In this document: piece after piece, positions 41,201 to 52,079 of the stretch
Layout of the letters: every line of letters begins with the position of its first letter
Position numbering within the stretch: position 1 is the stretch's first letter
Assembly (NCBI RefSeq): GCF_024586455.1
Contig: NW_026089624.1
Coordinates: 5,609,341-5,673,340, forward strand
Source: Bactrocera neohumeralis
Taxonomy: Eukaryota > Arthropoda > Insecta > Diptera > Tephritidae
Direction: 5' to 3'
DNA length: 64,000 bases
The notes under the pieces: model-generated
Told to the model about the DNA's origin: nothing
The model's input: only the letters and a program-made list of their open reading frames with translations
Database searches by the model: none
Translations under genes and position numbers: made by a program

Positions 41201-44200
41201 AAAAAGAAAAAAAAAACAACAAACACATTCGGGAGCTGTAGCACATGAAAATTTTCATTTGCTCTGCTGTGCTACCGCTCCCAATTTTTTGCTACCGCTA
41301 CTCCAGAGCACAGCGCAGAATTTAGTTTTTTGCTCCCGCTCCAGCTATAGTTTTTTACCTAACAAAACTCGGAGCAGAGTAGAGCACATACTTTACATTG
41401 TTATACTAAGGCTACGATGTGGCTCCCGACAAAGTGAGAGTGGTAGCAAGAGTAAAATGAAATGCTACGAGAGTAGCGTAGTTTTTCAAACGCTGATTAA
41501 ACATATATGAGCGTAAATACAACACGTATTTCCATACAAATGTATGTAAAAACCACTTGGCCTAACCAAGCACCATTGGTCTCGACTAAGTGTATCAGAC
41601 CGTTGGTCTCGACCAGTGATAATTTATAAATTATATGTAATATTTCTATGTATTATCAATATCATATTATATTAGTTAATATTTTATCTACTAACACATC
41701 ATTGAATAGTTTTTATACGTCTTATTAATCATAAGTAGTGCATAAATAGTTTACACCGACACACGATTACGAATGTATTTGTTTGCACAAAACCTTTTTG
41801 TTATTGTGTACATACATACTTAAGTCAGATTCAAGAAAACTTAAATTACGATTTAAAACTATTTGTTCACTATTTATGATTGAATAAATCATAAAAAACA
41901 ATTACTGATGTGTTAGTAGATATAATGCTAAAAACTATAAGTGTATAATTCATAATACATTCAAAAATTATTTATTTGAATTCGTTAATTTTTTTTTTAC
42001 TTTAAATTCGAATATCTCAAAAACAAAAAGTCTCCTGTGGATATATGGAGAACATGCTCTAACCGCTCATCCCCATTTTATCCCCGAATTCGGGGGAAGT
42101 TATACTAAAGATTTCTCCTCTTCGCCCGTTTGCATTTTTGTGGTTAAAAGTTGCCCACTTTATACCATTAAAAGATCCCACACAATGACTTTGCTCTGTG
42201 CAAAGTGGATGCCGAGCAAGTTCAAAATACAACAGAAACAACGAATTGCTGATTCTGAAGAGTGTTTGAGTTCTCTTTAATCGTAATAAAGCCGAATTTT
42301 TGCGTCGGTGTGTGACAATATAAACTTGGCTCCACCATTTCACACCGGAGTAAAATCGACAGTCAGCCTAGTTGCCTGAACATGATAAACCGGTTCTCAA
42401 GCGTCAAACCAGTTGTTGGGATGCACTTGGTATAATATTCATCGACTGATTACTGAGCCAGATATGATCCATTGCACTGCGTATTTGGTTGCATTTCTAT
42501 TCTACCTTTCCCAATATTTAGCAATTGTATTGTTTTTGAGGAAGGATCAGTTTGAAATTGTACGCATATACATACTTCATAGTTTATGTTTAAATATTGC
42601 ACTGTTCTATGCATTGCTTCTAAAATATTCCTGTATATCTCAAATCATAATAAACTTCTTTATCAACACTGCATTTATTCCACTTTATGTTAGATGTCAC
42701 GTTTGGTTTGTATAAATGCGCTTGCGCCCATCGCCTACAATCTAGTAAAGTAGTCGCGATGACTAATCCTTCTTCAAAAAAAAAATACACTTGCATATTG
42801 CAATATTGGGAATGGTGGAATAGAACTACAACCAAATACGCAGAGCAATCGATCATAACTGGCTTAATAATCAGTCGATGAATATTATACCACCTGCATC
42901 CCAAAAGACCGATGCCATAACCTTGCCAGTCGACTTTTTCGTCTTTCCACGCTTGAAGACTGGTTCATAATGTGCCGTCCACTAGGCTGACTGTCAATTA
43001 GACTTCGATGTGAAAAGATGAGGTCATATTTCTATTGTCATACACCGACGTAGAAATTCGTTTTTATTACGATGAGAGCACTCCTCAGAATGAGATATTC
43101 GTTTTGTTTTGTTGGATTATGAACTTGCGCGGCACACTCTTTGCACTGAGCTTTTGCCTCTTTCCAACTAAGCAAATCTCTTTTCTACGGTTGATATCCC
43201 AGAGCCCGAATTCAAAACAATTTTTCAACAGTACTTTCAAATCCAGTTTTTGTAAATTAACACTAGTTGCTTTACCCAAAATGCTATATCTCATTAACTA
43301 ATACTTCCTCAGTTGCCAAATTTTTATACTCTCGCAACAAAGTTGCTAAGGAGAGTATTATAGTTTTGTTCACATAACGGTTGTTTGTAAGTCCTAAAAC
43401 TAAAAGAGTCAGATATAGGGTTATATATACCAAAGTGATCGGGGTGACGAGTAGAGTTGAAATCCGGATGTCTGTCTGTCCATCCGTCTGTCCGTCCGTC
43501 CGTGCAAGCTGTAACTTGAGTAAAAATTGAGATATCATGATGAAACTTGGTACACGTATTTCTTGGCTCCATAAGAAGGTTAAGTTCGAAGATGGGCAAA
43601 ATCGGCCCACTGCCACGCCCACAAAATGGCGGAAACCGAAAACCTATAAAGTTTCATAACTAAGCCATAAATAAAGATATTAAAGTGAAATTTGGCACAA
43701 AGGATCGCATTAGGGAGGGGCATATCTGGACGTAATTTTTTTGGAAAAGTATATACCTCAGTAACTACTATAGCTATGTCAACCAAACTCTTTAGGGTCC
43801 TTTCCTTCAGGTATTTCCATATACAGTACAAAAATGGAAGAAATCGGATAATAACCACGCCCACCTCCCATACAAAGGTTATGTTGAAAATCACTAAAAG
43901 TGCGTTAACCGACTAACAAAAAACGTCAGAAACTCGAAATTTTGCGGAAGAAGTGGCATAAGGAAGCTGCACCCTTTCTTTTTTTAAAACTTGAAAATGG
44001 GCGTGGCGTCGCCCACTTATGGACCAAAAACCATATCTCGGGAACCACTCAACCGATTTCAATGAAATTCGGTATGCAATATTGTCTTAACACCCTGATG
44101 ACATGTACGAAATCGGTTCACAACCACGCCTTCTTCCAATATAACGCTATTTTGAATTCCATCTGATGCCTTCTCTGTATAATATATACATTAGGAACCA

Positions 44201-47200
44201 ATGATGATAACGGAATAAAACTTTACACAAATACGGTATTTGAAAAATATGTATGATTGTATGATTATATGACTGATAATGAAATCTCGATTATCACTTT
44301 ATCGTGCGAGAGTATAAAATGTTCGGTGACACCCGAACTTAGCCCTTCCTTACTTGTTATACGTATCTTTGAAAGGTAGGGTATGAGTAAAAATGGTCTT
44401 AGTAGTACCATCTAATTATGTATCAGCCACAGTAATGCATGGACGGCTCCTCTAGTTTCAACATAAAATATTCATGCATGCTTGAATTATGTATTATAAA
44501 GAGAAAGAGTTGGTTCAAATTTAAAATGGGATTGTGTGGACGTAAACGCAATTGCTGAGGAATGAAATTTTGTTTAATTTTTTAAGTTTTGATTTTATTC
44601 GCATGCCACCGGCTATATGTATTATTGTTGTAATTAATAATAACCCAACGATTACCTTCCTCTCGTCCAGCCGACGTGAGATCTAAAACTGCCCAGCTCT
44701 TGAAAGAAAAATTCCAACAGCTAAGTTTTAAAATAACGCTATAATAAATGTTAAAGGTTTTATTTGTTAAGAGACTGGACTGATAATTAAAATTATGACA
44801 TACGCGACGAAAGGGATAAACCTGTCCCTGGAGAGTGTAGGTAGATTTTAAAGTTCTAAACAACTAGTGTCGATTTAATTTAGAATCCCATCGGAAATAA
44901 CCTAAGAAAATTTTCTTTTGACCGTAGAAACACTTTTCAAAATATATACATATAACCGCGCACCAGAAGAAATAATATCAAATAATGCGAAACATGTAAC
45001 TTTTAGGTAATAAAAAAATTAATATTTATAATCAATTCTTGCCAACAGGTGCTACTTCGGACTGAGTAGGCAATTGAGAAGCAAAGTCATCTCTCGACAA
45101 ACAAAAACCAAACTCTATAAGTCACTCATCATTCCCGTCCTGCTATATGGTGCAGAGTCTTGGACGATGTCAACAACGGATGAGTCGACGTTGCGAGTTT
45201 TCGAGAGAAAAGTTCTGCGAAAGATTTACGGTCCGTTGCGCGTCGGCCACGGCGAATACCGCATTCGATGGAACGATGAGCTGTACGAGATATACGACGA
45301 CATCGAAATAGTTCAGCGAATTAAAAGACAGCGGCTACGCTGGCTAGCAGTACCCGCCGGCGGAAGCAGAGGAAGAGGAAGACCTCCACTCCGTTGGAAG
45401 GACCAAGTGGAGAAGGACCTGGCTTCGCTTGAAATATCCAATTGGCGCCACGGAGCGAAAAGAAGAAACGACTGGCGCGCTGTTGCTAACTCGGCTATAA
45501 TCGCGTAAGCGGTGTCCAATTAAGAAGAAGAAGAATTGAATTTTTGTAGAAAAAAAAACAGATACTAGTTTTCAAAACGCCTTCGAAAAGCAACTGCAAT
45601 AGAAAACCCCTGTTTTTTTAACTTTGGCTGTCACGTCGATGTGAGCTTTTCAAAAATAGTCACCGAACCTAATGGCGGAGAATACGATTTGAGTTATATT
45701 CGTTTATATTTCACAACATTGGTAAATCTCATAAAAGAAAAAATAGATTTTTTCAATATAAAATAAGAATTCGTAAATTCACTTGGAAGTGGCCAGAAAC
45801 CTTTTTTTACACATGGCTCAAGCAGCTCACATGTTCCGGTCTTTGACCAAGTATCCTTTGGGTAGCCTAAGGACATCCGTTCGAAGGCGAGCTAAACTGA
45901 GAAGGCGAAACATCCCCTACATAGGGTTGTGCGCTGGGTTTGGCACCCGCCACGTAAAAAGTATTTGGCACTACAGTCGGTAAATTCAGCCTCCACGACG
46001 AAACATCCCCAAATGGGTTGAGGCTGATCGACTTCGCCGGGGCCCGAAGTATGGTTATCTGTAGTACTAGATTCCACCACAAGAAGATACATCAAGCTAC
46101 CTGGCTGTCTCCGGATCGAACAGCCACCAACCAGATCGATCTGTGATAGACGGAAGACACGTCTTCAGTGTTCGAGACGTGCGTACGCTCCGAGGTCCTA
46201 ACATCGACTCGGACCACTATCTTGTTGCAGATAAGATTCGCACCCGCCTCTGTGCAACAAAAAACGCACGTCAACAAACACAAGGACGACGTCGAGAAGC
46301 TGCAATCACAACAGACAGCCGAACGATTTTCTACTCGGCTTGCACTACTTCTCTCCGAGCGCACTCGTCAACAACTCTGTATAAGGGAACTGAGGGACGG
46401 CATTTAAAACTCCTTACGTACAGCTGCAACCGAAACCATTGGTTTTCGGAAAGTGCAAAAGAACAGCTGGTACGACGAGGAGTGCCGTGTCGCAGCGTAG
46501 AGAAAACAGGCTGCCTACCTCGCAACGTTACGAGCGACCACAACACGTGCGGGATGGGATAGATACCGAGAGTTGAAGAGGGAAGCGAAACGCATTTGCA
46601 GACAGAAAAAGAAAGAGGCCGAAAAGCGTAAGTACGAAGAGCTTGATAAGCTGGCCGACAGGGGTAATGCTCGAAAATTCTACGAAAAAATGCGGCGGCT
46701 TACAGAAGGCTTCAAAACCGGAGCATACTCTGGTAGAACCCCCAAAGGTGATCTAGTCACTGATGCGCAGAGAATACTTAAATTATGGAGAGAACATTTC
46801 TCCAGCCTGCCGAATGGCAGTGAGCGCACAACGCCAGGAGAAGGCGAACCGGTTTCCCCATCCGATGACGGTGAAGCAGACGTCCCATTGCCCGACCATG
46901 AAGAAGTTCGAATAGCATTTACCCGCCTGAAGAACAACAAAGCGGCGGGGGCCGATGGATTACCGGCCGGGTTATTCAAACACGGTGGCGAAGAATTGAT
47001 AAGGAGCATGCATCAGCTTCTTCTTAAAATATGGTCGGACGAAAGCATGCCTAACGAATGGAATTTAAGTGTGCTCTGCCCAATCCATAAAAAAAGAGAT
47101 CCCTCAATCTGCGCCAACTACCTTGGGATAAGCCTCCTCAACTTCGCATATAAGGTTCTTTCGAGCGTATTGTGTGAAAGATTAAAGCCCACCGTCAACA

Positions 47201-50200
47201 AACTGATTGGACCTTATCAGTGTGGCTTTAGACCTGGCAAATCAACAACCGACCAGATATTCACCATGCGCCAAATCTTGGAAAAGACCTGTGAATGGAG
47301 AATCGACACACTCCACTTCTTCGTTGATTTCAAAGCTGCTTTCGACAGCACGAAAAGGAGCTGCCTTTATGCCGCGATGTCTGAATTTGGTATCCCCGCA
47401 AAACTAATACGGCTAAGTAAACTTACGTTGACCAACACGGAAAGCTCCGTCAGGATCGGGAAGGACCTCTCCGAGCCGTTCGATACCAAACGAGGTTTCA
47501 AACAAGGCGACTCCCTATCGTGCTATTTCTTCAACCTTTTTCTGGAGAAAATAGTTCGAGCTGCAGAGCTAAATAGAGAAGGTACCGTCTTCTATAAGAT
47601 TGTACAGCTGCTGGCGTATGCCGAGAATATTGATATCAGGATTGCTCTTGCCACTAGGTGCTACTTCGGACTGAGTAAAGTTACTGAGTAGGCAATTGAA
47701 AAGTAAAGTCCTCTATAAGTCGCTCATAATTCCCGTCCTGCTATATGGTGCAGAGGCTTGAACGATGACAGCAACCGATTAGTCGACGTTACGAGTTTGC
47801 GAGAGAAAGGTTCAGCGAAAGATTTATGGTCCTTTGCGCATTGGCCACGGCGAATGTCGCATTCGATGGAACGATGAGCTGTACGAGATATACGACGACA
47901 TGGACATAGTTCAGCGAATTAAAAGACAGCGGCTACGCTGGCTAGGTCATGTTGTCCGGATGGACGAAAACACTCCAGCTCTGAAAGTATTGGACGCAGT
48001 ACCTGCCGGGGGAAGCAGAAAAAGAGGAAGACCTCCACTCCGTTGGAAGGACCAAGTGGAGAAGGACCTGGCTTCGCTTGGAATATCCAATTGGCGCCAC
48101 GTAGCGAAAAGAAGAAACGACTGGCGCCCTGTTTTTAACTCGGCTATAATCGCGTAAGCGGTGTCTACGCCAGTTAAGAAGAAGAAGAAAAATTTAAAAT
48201 ACACAAATAAATATTCTACCTACCTAATATTTGAACCCCATGTAACAGTGAAGCTTTAGAAGAAATGGTTCGATTAAGAAGTAATAATTCGTAAAGTCGT
48301 CAATAGAACTTATTCGCTACGAGTAGATATTATATGCTGCCTAATTATCGATTTACTTAACCAATACCAAATGTCATAGCTCATATTTTTAAAAATTTGG
48401 GGTTTCTCAAAAACATATCAAACTAAAAAGTTAAAAATAATTATTTGTATAAATTAACAATAATAATGAAGGAAAAATTCCTAATATTTTCTGCAACGGT
48501 ACAATCTGAAAAAAAATTATTCAGGGCTGACCACTATAGCATATACACAGTAAAGGCTTTTTGGGTTTAGAACTATTTTCCATTTTTAATTTTTTAAAGT
48601 AATTAAAATATATAGGGCTGTTGTGGAATCCAAGACAGAATTGCTTAGCTGACAGAATTGCAAACCAATTCTGATATTCAATGGTGTCACAGAATCTGAT
48701 TGGATTTTCGTCTTTTCGAACACACGCAAAACCAATATTCGAATCAGCTGTTTACTAATGTGACAAAACCTGCAGATAAATACATTTGGAAGCAATCCTA
48801 TTAAAGTTTTTAATGAGTTCCGCGTTAAAGAAAGATTTTAAGGGATAACATTTATCGAATGAATAAAGACGCATTTGGATGTTAAATTATGTTTATTACG
48901 TTTTGTAAATCTTCTTTAAGGGGAAACCTGCTTTAAAAGCTTCAAAAAATTGAATTTTTTTTTGCTTAAATCTCTTTAAAAATTATTGAAATATATAATA
49001 GAATATTTCCCCAAAGTTATAGATGGGAATTCGAAATTTGATCGAAGCTAGAAAGGAAATAGCGCTTGGGCAGAAAGCGAAAACTTTGGCACGCGATTTC
49101 TCGGTTTTTCAGTTCTACGATTTTTCTTAATTGGCGGGTAGGACAGAAAAAAACTAAACGTCGTATGGTATTGGGGAAAATCTTTTACATTATATTATCT
49201 TCTAAAAGAACTAAGAAAAGTTAAGTTTGAACATATGTTAAAGTAAAATTTTTTTTAGTCAAAAACCGCTTTTTCAAATTTTAGAATTTTTCATTTTTTT
49301 CAGTTTTATTAGTTTAACTTCAACATAAGTTATTAAAAACTGTGAATCTCTTTCAATTTTTTGTTTCCGATAGAAATCGCGACCTGCATCTTACTCGGCA
49401 TATGCATATGCGAAAAGCATCAATTGCCATTGCTTCCCAAAGGCAAGCCTTTAAAGGTTTCGTATAAAAAAATTTTGCGGATGATGTTTAAATATATAAC
49501 AATAAACGCTAGAATTTTCGCTTTAATCAATTATTTCTTTTGCTCCCAAAAAAAACTAAAAAAATCGACTTGTTTTAAGCCTCTAGAGCAGGCTCCCTTC
49601 TTAAGTATCCACATTTTTTTCCCCAAACTCAATAATTAAGACATTTCGTGTTTTATTCTTATGTTTTCTCCTATAGAAATAAAGATAAATCAATTCGTTA
49701 CAATAAAATAATTTGATTTCTTAACTTACATTTCAAATCTGTGTGCGACTATCTTCATGATTTGTTTCTGACAGCAAAACCGATAAAATTGGTTTCCGTG
49801 ACACCGAAAACCAATACAAATTCTGTTTTGAATATCAAACCAATAATATCTGAATTCATGACACCTACTGCTATATTTGACCGGTTTCAATTCTGATTCC
49901 GACAACTATCAGATTCCACAACACCCCTGATAATATTTCTTTTAATATTGTATTTCAAATTTATGAAAAGTGTGAACCATTAATAACTTAATAATAGACA
50001 GTATGCTTTAATACGATAAGCTAGCGATTCTGTTGTCAGGGTTGTTAATTGACTTTCCCTTTAAGCTTGAAACCTAAACGAAAATTTAAAATTTCCGCAA
50101 GTAATATTAAAAAATTTCTAAAGATTCAGCCATTGTAGTCCACAATGCCGAGTTCTTTTACAATATTGGCAAAGGTTGCCTGCTATCGTGATTATAGAGC

Positions 50201-51125
50201 AACGTTCATTGATGAGTCAAAAATGTATTTATTTGGTTAATAACTTTGGTAAAGTTCATATCATATGCCGTATATGATGCCAAAAAATTTATGAAATGTT
50301 ACTAACCTTTTATCTGCGCAATATGATGTGGTATAATAAATAGAATTGTCAAACATTCAAAATAATAAAGGATTTTCCTTTACAGGTTTTTTTTGGTACG
50401 GTTCAATCGCGCATATATCTATCCGCTGATTTATTGGGCATCAATTGTCACACTGGAATGTCGTGCTTGTTACGCAAATCTGTAATTGATGAACTTGGTG
50501 GTTTAAGAGCATTTGGCTGTTATTTGGCTGAGGATTTCTTTATTGCTAAAGCAATAAGAGACAAAGGTTGGAAAATGCGAATAAGTAATCAACCTGCAAT
50601 GCAAAATAGTGGTATTTGTGATATAAGCAGTTTTCAAGAACGGCTCATACGATGGGCAAAACTACGCGTAGCTATGGTTCCGACAACAATACTTCTTGAA
50701 CCGCTCTCTGAGTGTATGGTGTTGGGAGCTTTAGCATCTTGGTCTGCGGCGATACTATTCAATTGGGATCCGTTAGTATTTTATTTAGTACATGTACTGA
50801 CATGGTTTTTATCCGACTGGATATTACTTACTATTGTACAGGTTAGATTCATATATTTAGAGGTTAAGATTTTATATATTTTAAAACTAACAATTACATT
50901 TTATTGTATAAATTTTAGAATGGGTCATTATCGTTCCATAAGTTTGAATTTGTTGTTGGTTGGCTTTTGAGGGAAATAAGTGGGCCTTACCTGTTCCTGC
51001 ATGCGCTTTGGAATCCAGCAATAAGGTGGCGTAGGCGAACATATAAGCTGCAGTGGGGTGGAATTGCGTATGAGTTGCCGTCAGTCAAAATAAATTTGAG
51101 TACAAAACGTTTACTATTATCATAG
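38114..51125 (+). CDS. GlcT: Ceramide glucosyltransferase (GlcT), 5' exon(s) missing
   Basis: Five exons (38114-38255, 38313-38517, 38586-38698, 50386-50841, 50919-51125) join in frame with GT/AG introns into 373 codons plus TAG. The enzyme transfers glucose from UDP-glucose to ceramide on the cytosolic face of the Golgi/ER, the first step of glycosphingolipid synthesis. The product carries the processive-glycosyltransferase motifs: D1 in CIEDSVDP, D2 in ISDSGIK, D3 in YLAEDFF, and (Q/R)xxRW as QERLIRW. Two hydrophobic segments follow (CMVLGALASWSAAILF; VFYLVHVLTWFLSDWILL). The family is about 390-440 residues, so only the N-terminal signal-anchor exon is missing; it must lie before 38114. 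The fourth of the recognised introns would be 77 bp, but the third is 11.7 kb of transposon sequence. Confidence 0.93.
38313..38517 (+). CDS. GlcT: GlcT exon b
   Basis: Starts YELLFCIEDSVDPAI (D1) after ttgttttag; contains GGSKVGVNPKINNM and ends ISDSGIK (D2) with one base of a codon before GTAAAT. 205 bp, phase consistent with the next exon. Confidence 0.93.
38586..38698 (+). CDS. GlcT: GlcT exon c
   Basis: Acceptor ttgttacag; completes an ATG (Met) codon across the intron, then KNDTLLDMVNNMTEK, HQMPFTCDREGFAATFEK, donor GTATTA. 113 bp. Confidence 0.93.
39521..41480. repeat. Large inverted repeat, arms about 310 bp
   Basis: 39521-39842 and 41171-41480 are reverse complements with scattered differences. 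The arms are made of shuffled GGAGCGGTAGC / GCTACCGCTCC-type words with a poly-T/poly-A inner edge (ctacagctcccg...tgccagaaaatagc). The left outer end starts CAGGGTTCTC, like a hAT terminus; the right outer end looks eroded. The 1.3-kb spacer (39843-41170) is AT-rich and holds a mariner-relic tail (40445-40830) and a Helitron-type end motif at 41103-41133. Confidence 0.75.
40445..40830 (+). repeat. Tail segment of the mariner relic family
   Basis: taatattcatctactgattac, aatccattgcactgcgtattt, gaatcagtttgaaattgtacgcatatac and ataataaacctttttatcaacac all recur in the same order at 42430-42720, and the first part at 17220-17340. This is a shared repeat unit that includes the mariner FID-Y end and about 300 bp of non-coding sequence after it. 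Confidence 0.6.
41955..42190 (+). repeat. Repeat X, left part, interrupted
   Basis: Matches 61460-61690 (for example aagtctcctgtgg, accgctcatccccattttat, gatttctcctctt). The right half of the same repeat is at 44452-44685, so about 2.3 kb of mariner and tephritid-repeat sequence is inserted between. No ORF. Confidence 0.7.
42196..43090. mobile_element. Inverted pair of mariner relics
   Basis: 42196-42560 reads, on the + strand, degraded mariner sequence (KVDAEQVQ, the NKAEFLRRCV-like region, VGMHLV..SSTDY). 42740-43090 gives the same segment on the minus strand, better preserved: NKNEFLRRCMTIEI, WTAHYEPVFKRGKTKKSTGK, VMASVFWDAGGIIFID. The arms continue as complementary sequence through gargaaggatyagt. 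About 170 bp (42570-42740) lies between, so the structure could fold back. Confidence 0.7.
43321..44358 (+). repeat. Tephritid repeat, near full length
   Basis: Starts tttttatactctcgcaac with a short hairpin, passes through a (GTCC/GTCT)n tract and long conserved text (gcaagctgtaacttgag, cactgccacgcccac) and ends gagagtataaaatgttcggtgacacccgaacttagccc...tacttgtt. The two ends share the inverted words tatactctcgca / tgcgagagtata. No protein is encoded; open frames across it are incidental. Other pieces: 19165, 21100 and their duplicates, 27420, 62165. Confidence 0.8.
44452..44685 (+). repeat. Repeat X, right part
   Basis: Matches 61802-62074: tagtttcaacataaaatattc, gattgtgtggacgtaaacgc, aataataacccaacgattacc. 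Completes the repeat interrupted at 42190. Confidence 0.7.
45037..45534 (+). pseudogene. RTE-like LINE, copy B (3' fragment)
   Basis: 5'-truncated; the open frame 45074-45508 (144 codons) is the C-terminal part of the RT protein (SRQTKTKLYKSLIIPVLLYG, AESWTMSTTDESTLRVFERK, RGRPPLRWKDQVEKDL). It lacks 60 bp encoding GHVVRMDENTP-ALKVLDA, an in-frame deletion relative to copies A and C. Ends with an AAG tail about 350 bp before copy C begins. Confidence 0.8.
45890..48188 (+). pseudogene. RTE-like LINE, copy C (endonuclease plus RT)
   Basis: The longest of the three copies. Frames at 45970-46140 give the AP-endonuclease segment FSLHDETSPNGLRLIDFAGA, HHKKIHQATWLSPDR, TNQID. 46143 continues IDGRHVFSVRDVRTLRGPN with SDHYLV (catalytic SDH). 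After shifts, 46573-47691 (372 codons) holds RT: NNKAAGADGLPAGLFKHGG, FRPGKSTTDQIFTMRQIL, motif A HFFVDFKAAFDST. Motif C reads YAEN instead of YADD, and about 190 bp are deleted after it. The C-terminal tail is at 47834-48157, followed by an AAG tail. This is a dead copy of an endonuclease-RT LINE that I place in the RTE group by its C-terminal signature. Confidence 0.8.
48614..49928. mobile_element. MITE candidate with degenerate TIRs
   Basis: Left end AGGGCTGTTGTGGAATC and right end (reverse complement) AGGGGTGTTGTGGAATC. Inside both ends lie scattered cagaattg / gaatcag words. 1315 bp, AT-rich interior, no transposase. The flanking octamers do not match well, so the superfamily is uncertain. 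Confidence 0.55.
50386..50841 (+). CDS. GlcT: GlcT exon d
   Basis: 456 bp in phase 0. VFFGTVQSRIYLSADLLG, INCHTGMSCLLRKSVIDELG, the catalytic CYLAEDFF (D3), RISNQPAMQNSG and QERLIRWAKLRVAMVPTTI with the QxxRW motif, then two membrane segments and DWILLTIVQ before GTTAGA. Confidence 0.95.
50919..51125 (+). CDS. GlcT: GlcT last exon
   Basis: Acceptor aaattttag; NGSLSFHKFEFVVGWLLREI, GPYLFLHALWNPAIRWR, YKLQWGGIAYEL, ending KRLLLS and TAG. The short C-terminal tail after WGGIAYEL is variable in the family. Candidate polyadenylation signals AATAAA at 51322 and 51358. Confidence 0.93.
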   Translation, partial: NGSLSFHKFEFVVGWLLREISGPYLFLHALWNPAIRWRRRTYKLQWGGIAYELPSVKINLSTKRLLLS

Positions 51126-51744
51126 CATAAGCTTAGAAAACAATGTTATCTACATTTTAGTTCAAAGCTAGTGCTTTTGTTTTTGGTTTTCTAGGAATAT
51201 TAAATAATTTTAAGGTAGAGTGTATATTTCTTCAACTTATCTTGTAATTCAGAGAGTGTGCTTTATATGCATATGTAGACTAGTTGTGTCATTAGTTCAT
51301 CATAATTAAATCCACCGTTGAAATAAAATATATGTATATTTCTTTACGATTTTTTTTAATAAATACTTATAATTTAAATTTGAAATTTCACACGCAGCTG
51401 ATATAAATATAGGATTTTGAAAAGTTTCATTTAATGCCATTAAAATACTCTTAAGAAAAAATATACAGAAGAAGCAATTTATTTCAGTTTTAAGATCAAG
51501 TAATTTGTAATAAAAATTAAATATTCTGTTCTACATATTTTCGAATCATTTTGTACAGTGTATACTTCGTCAATAGGAAACACTTTTCATTCTGTTTGTG
51601 TTTTAATAATCTTTTACTCTGAAATTTCTTAAAATTTAGCAGAAAAAAAGACCTTTAAACAAAATTGATTTATGTGTTAACATTATGTGTTGTAACAGTA
51701 TGAGCATAACGGCAAACAAGTGATCGTCACTTCGATAATCGTTC
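51126..51744 (+). other. GlcT 3' UTR and flank
   Basis: AT-rich; AATAAA at 51322-51327 and 51358-51363 suggest a 3' UTR of about 220-250 bases. Nothing else recognised before the LINE. Confidence 0.6.
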
Positions 51745-52079
51745 GTCAGTGTAGGTAGGTAGGTAGGAGTGCAGCCCTGTTGTCTACCGGGCTCAATTAG
51801 CACTTGATGTGTCATTTTGATACACTATTCGTAGAACCTTCTGCAACTGAGATCACGTTTCACCTTCTCTCTTAAACCATTTTGAAATTTCGATGAAGCA
51901 ACTTATGTCTGGAATGCTTTTAGTAGAAAACCATTCAAGGTTTGGTGCTTGGTGGATTCCAAGTGTTTTGTGTCGAATCTGTGCTAGGGCTGGGCATTCA
52001 CAGAGAAAGCTGAAAATTGTTGCCTTGTTCACTGCTTTCCGCAGCCTCGGCAGATGTTGTTGTAGGGCATACCCATTTT

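Larger units (their letters stand above)
38699..50385 (+). other. GlcT: 11.7-kb GlcT intron full of transposons
   Basis: Donor gtatta at 38699, acceptor cctttacag at 50377-50385. It holds an inverted-repeat element, mariner relics, the tephritid repeat, two RTE copies and a MITE, each listed separately. 38702-39520, 44700-45036, 48190-48613 and 49929-50376 show nothing I can name. Confidence 0.85.

Noticed and set aside
43321..44358. Several open frames of 70-110 codons within the tephritid repeat
   Set aside because: They lie in a repetitive non-coding element, overlap on both strands and show no domain; incidental.
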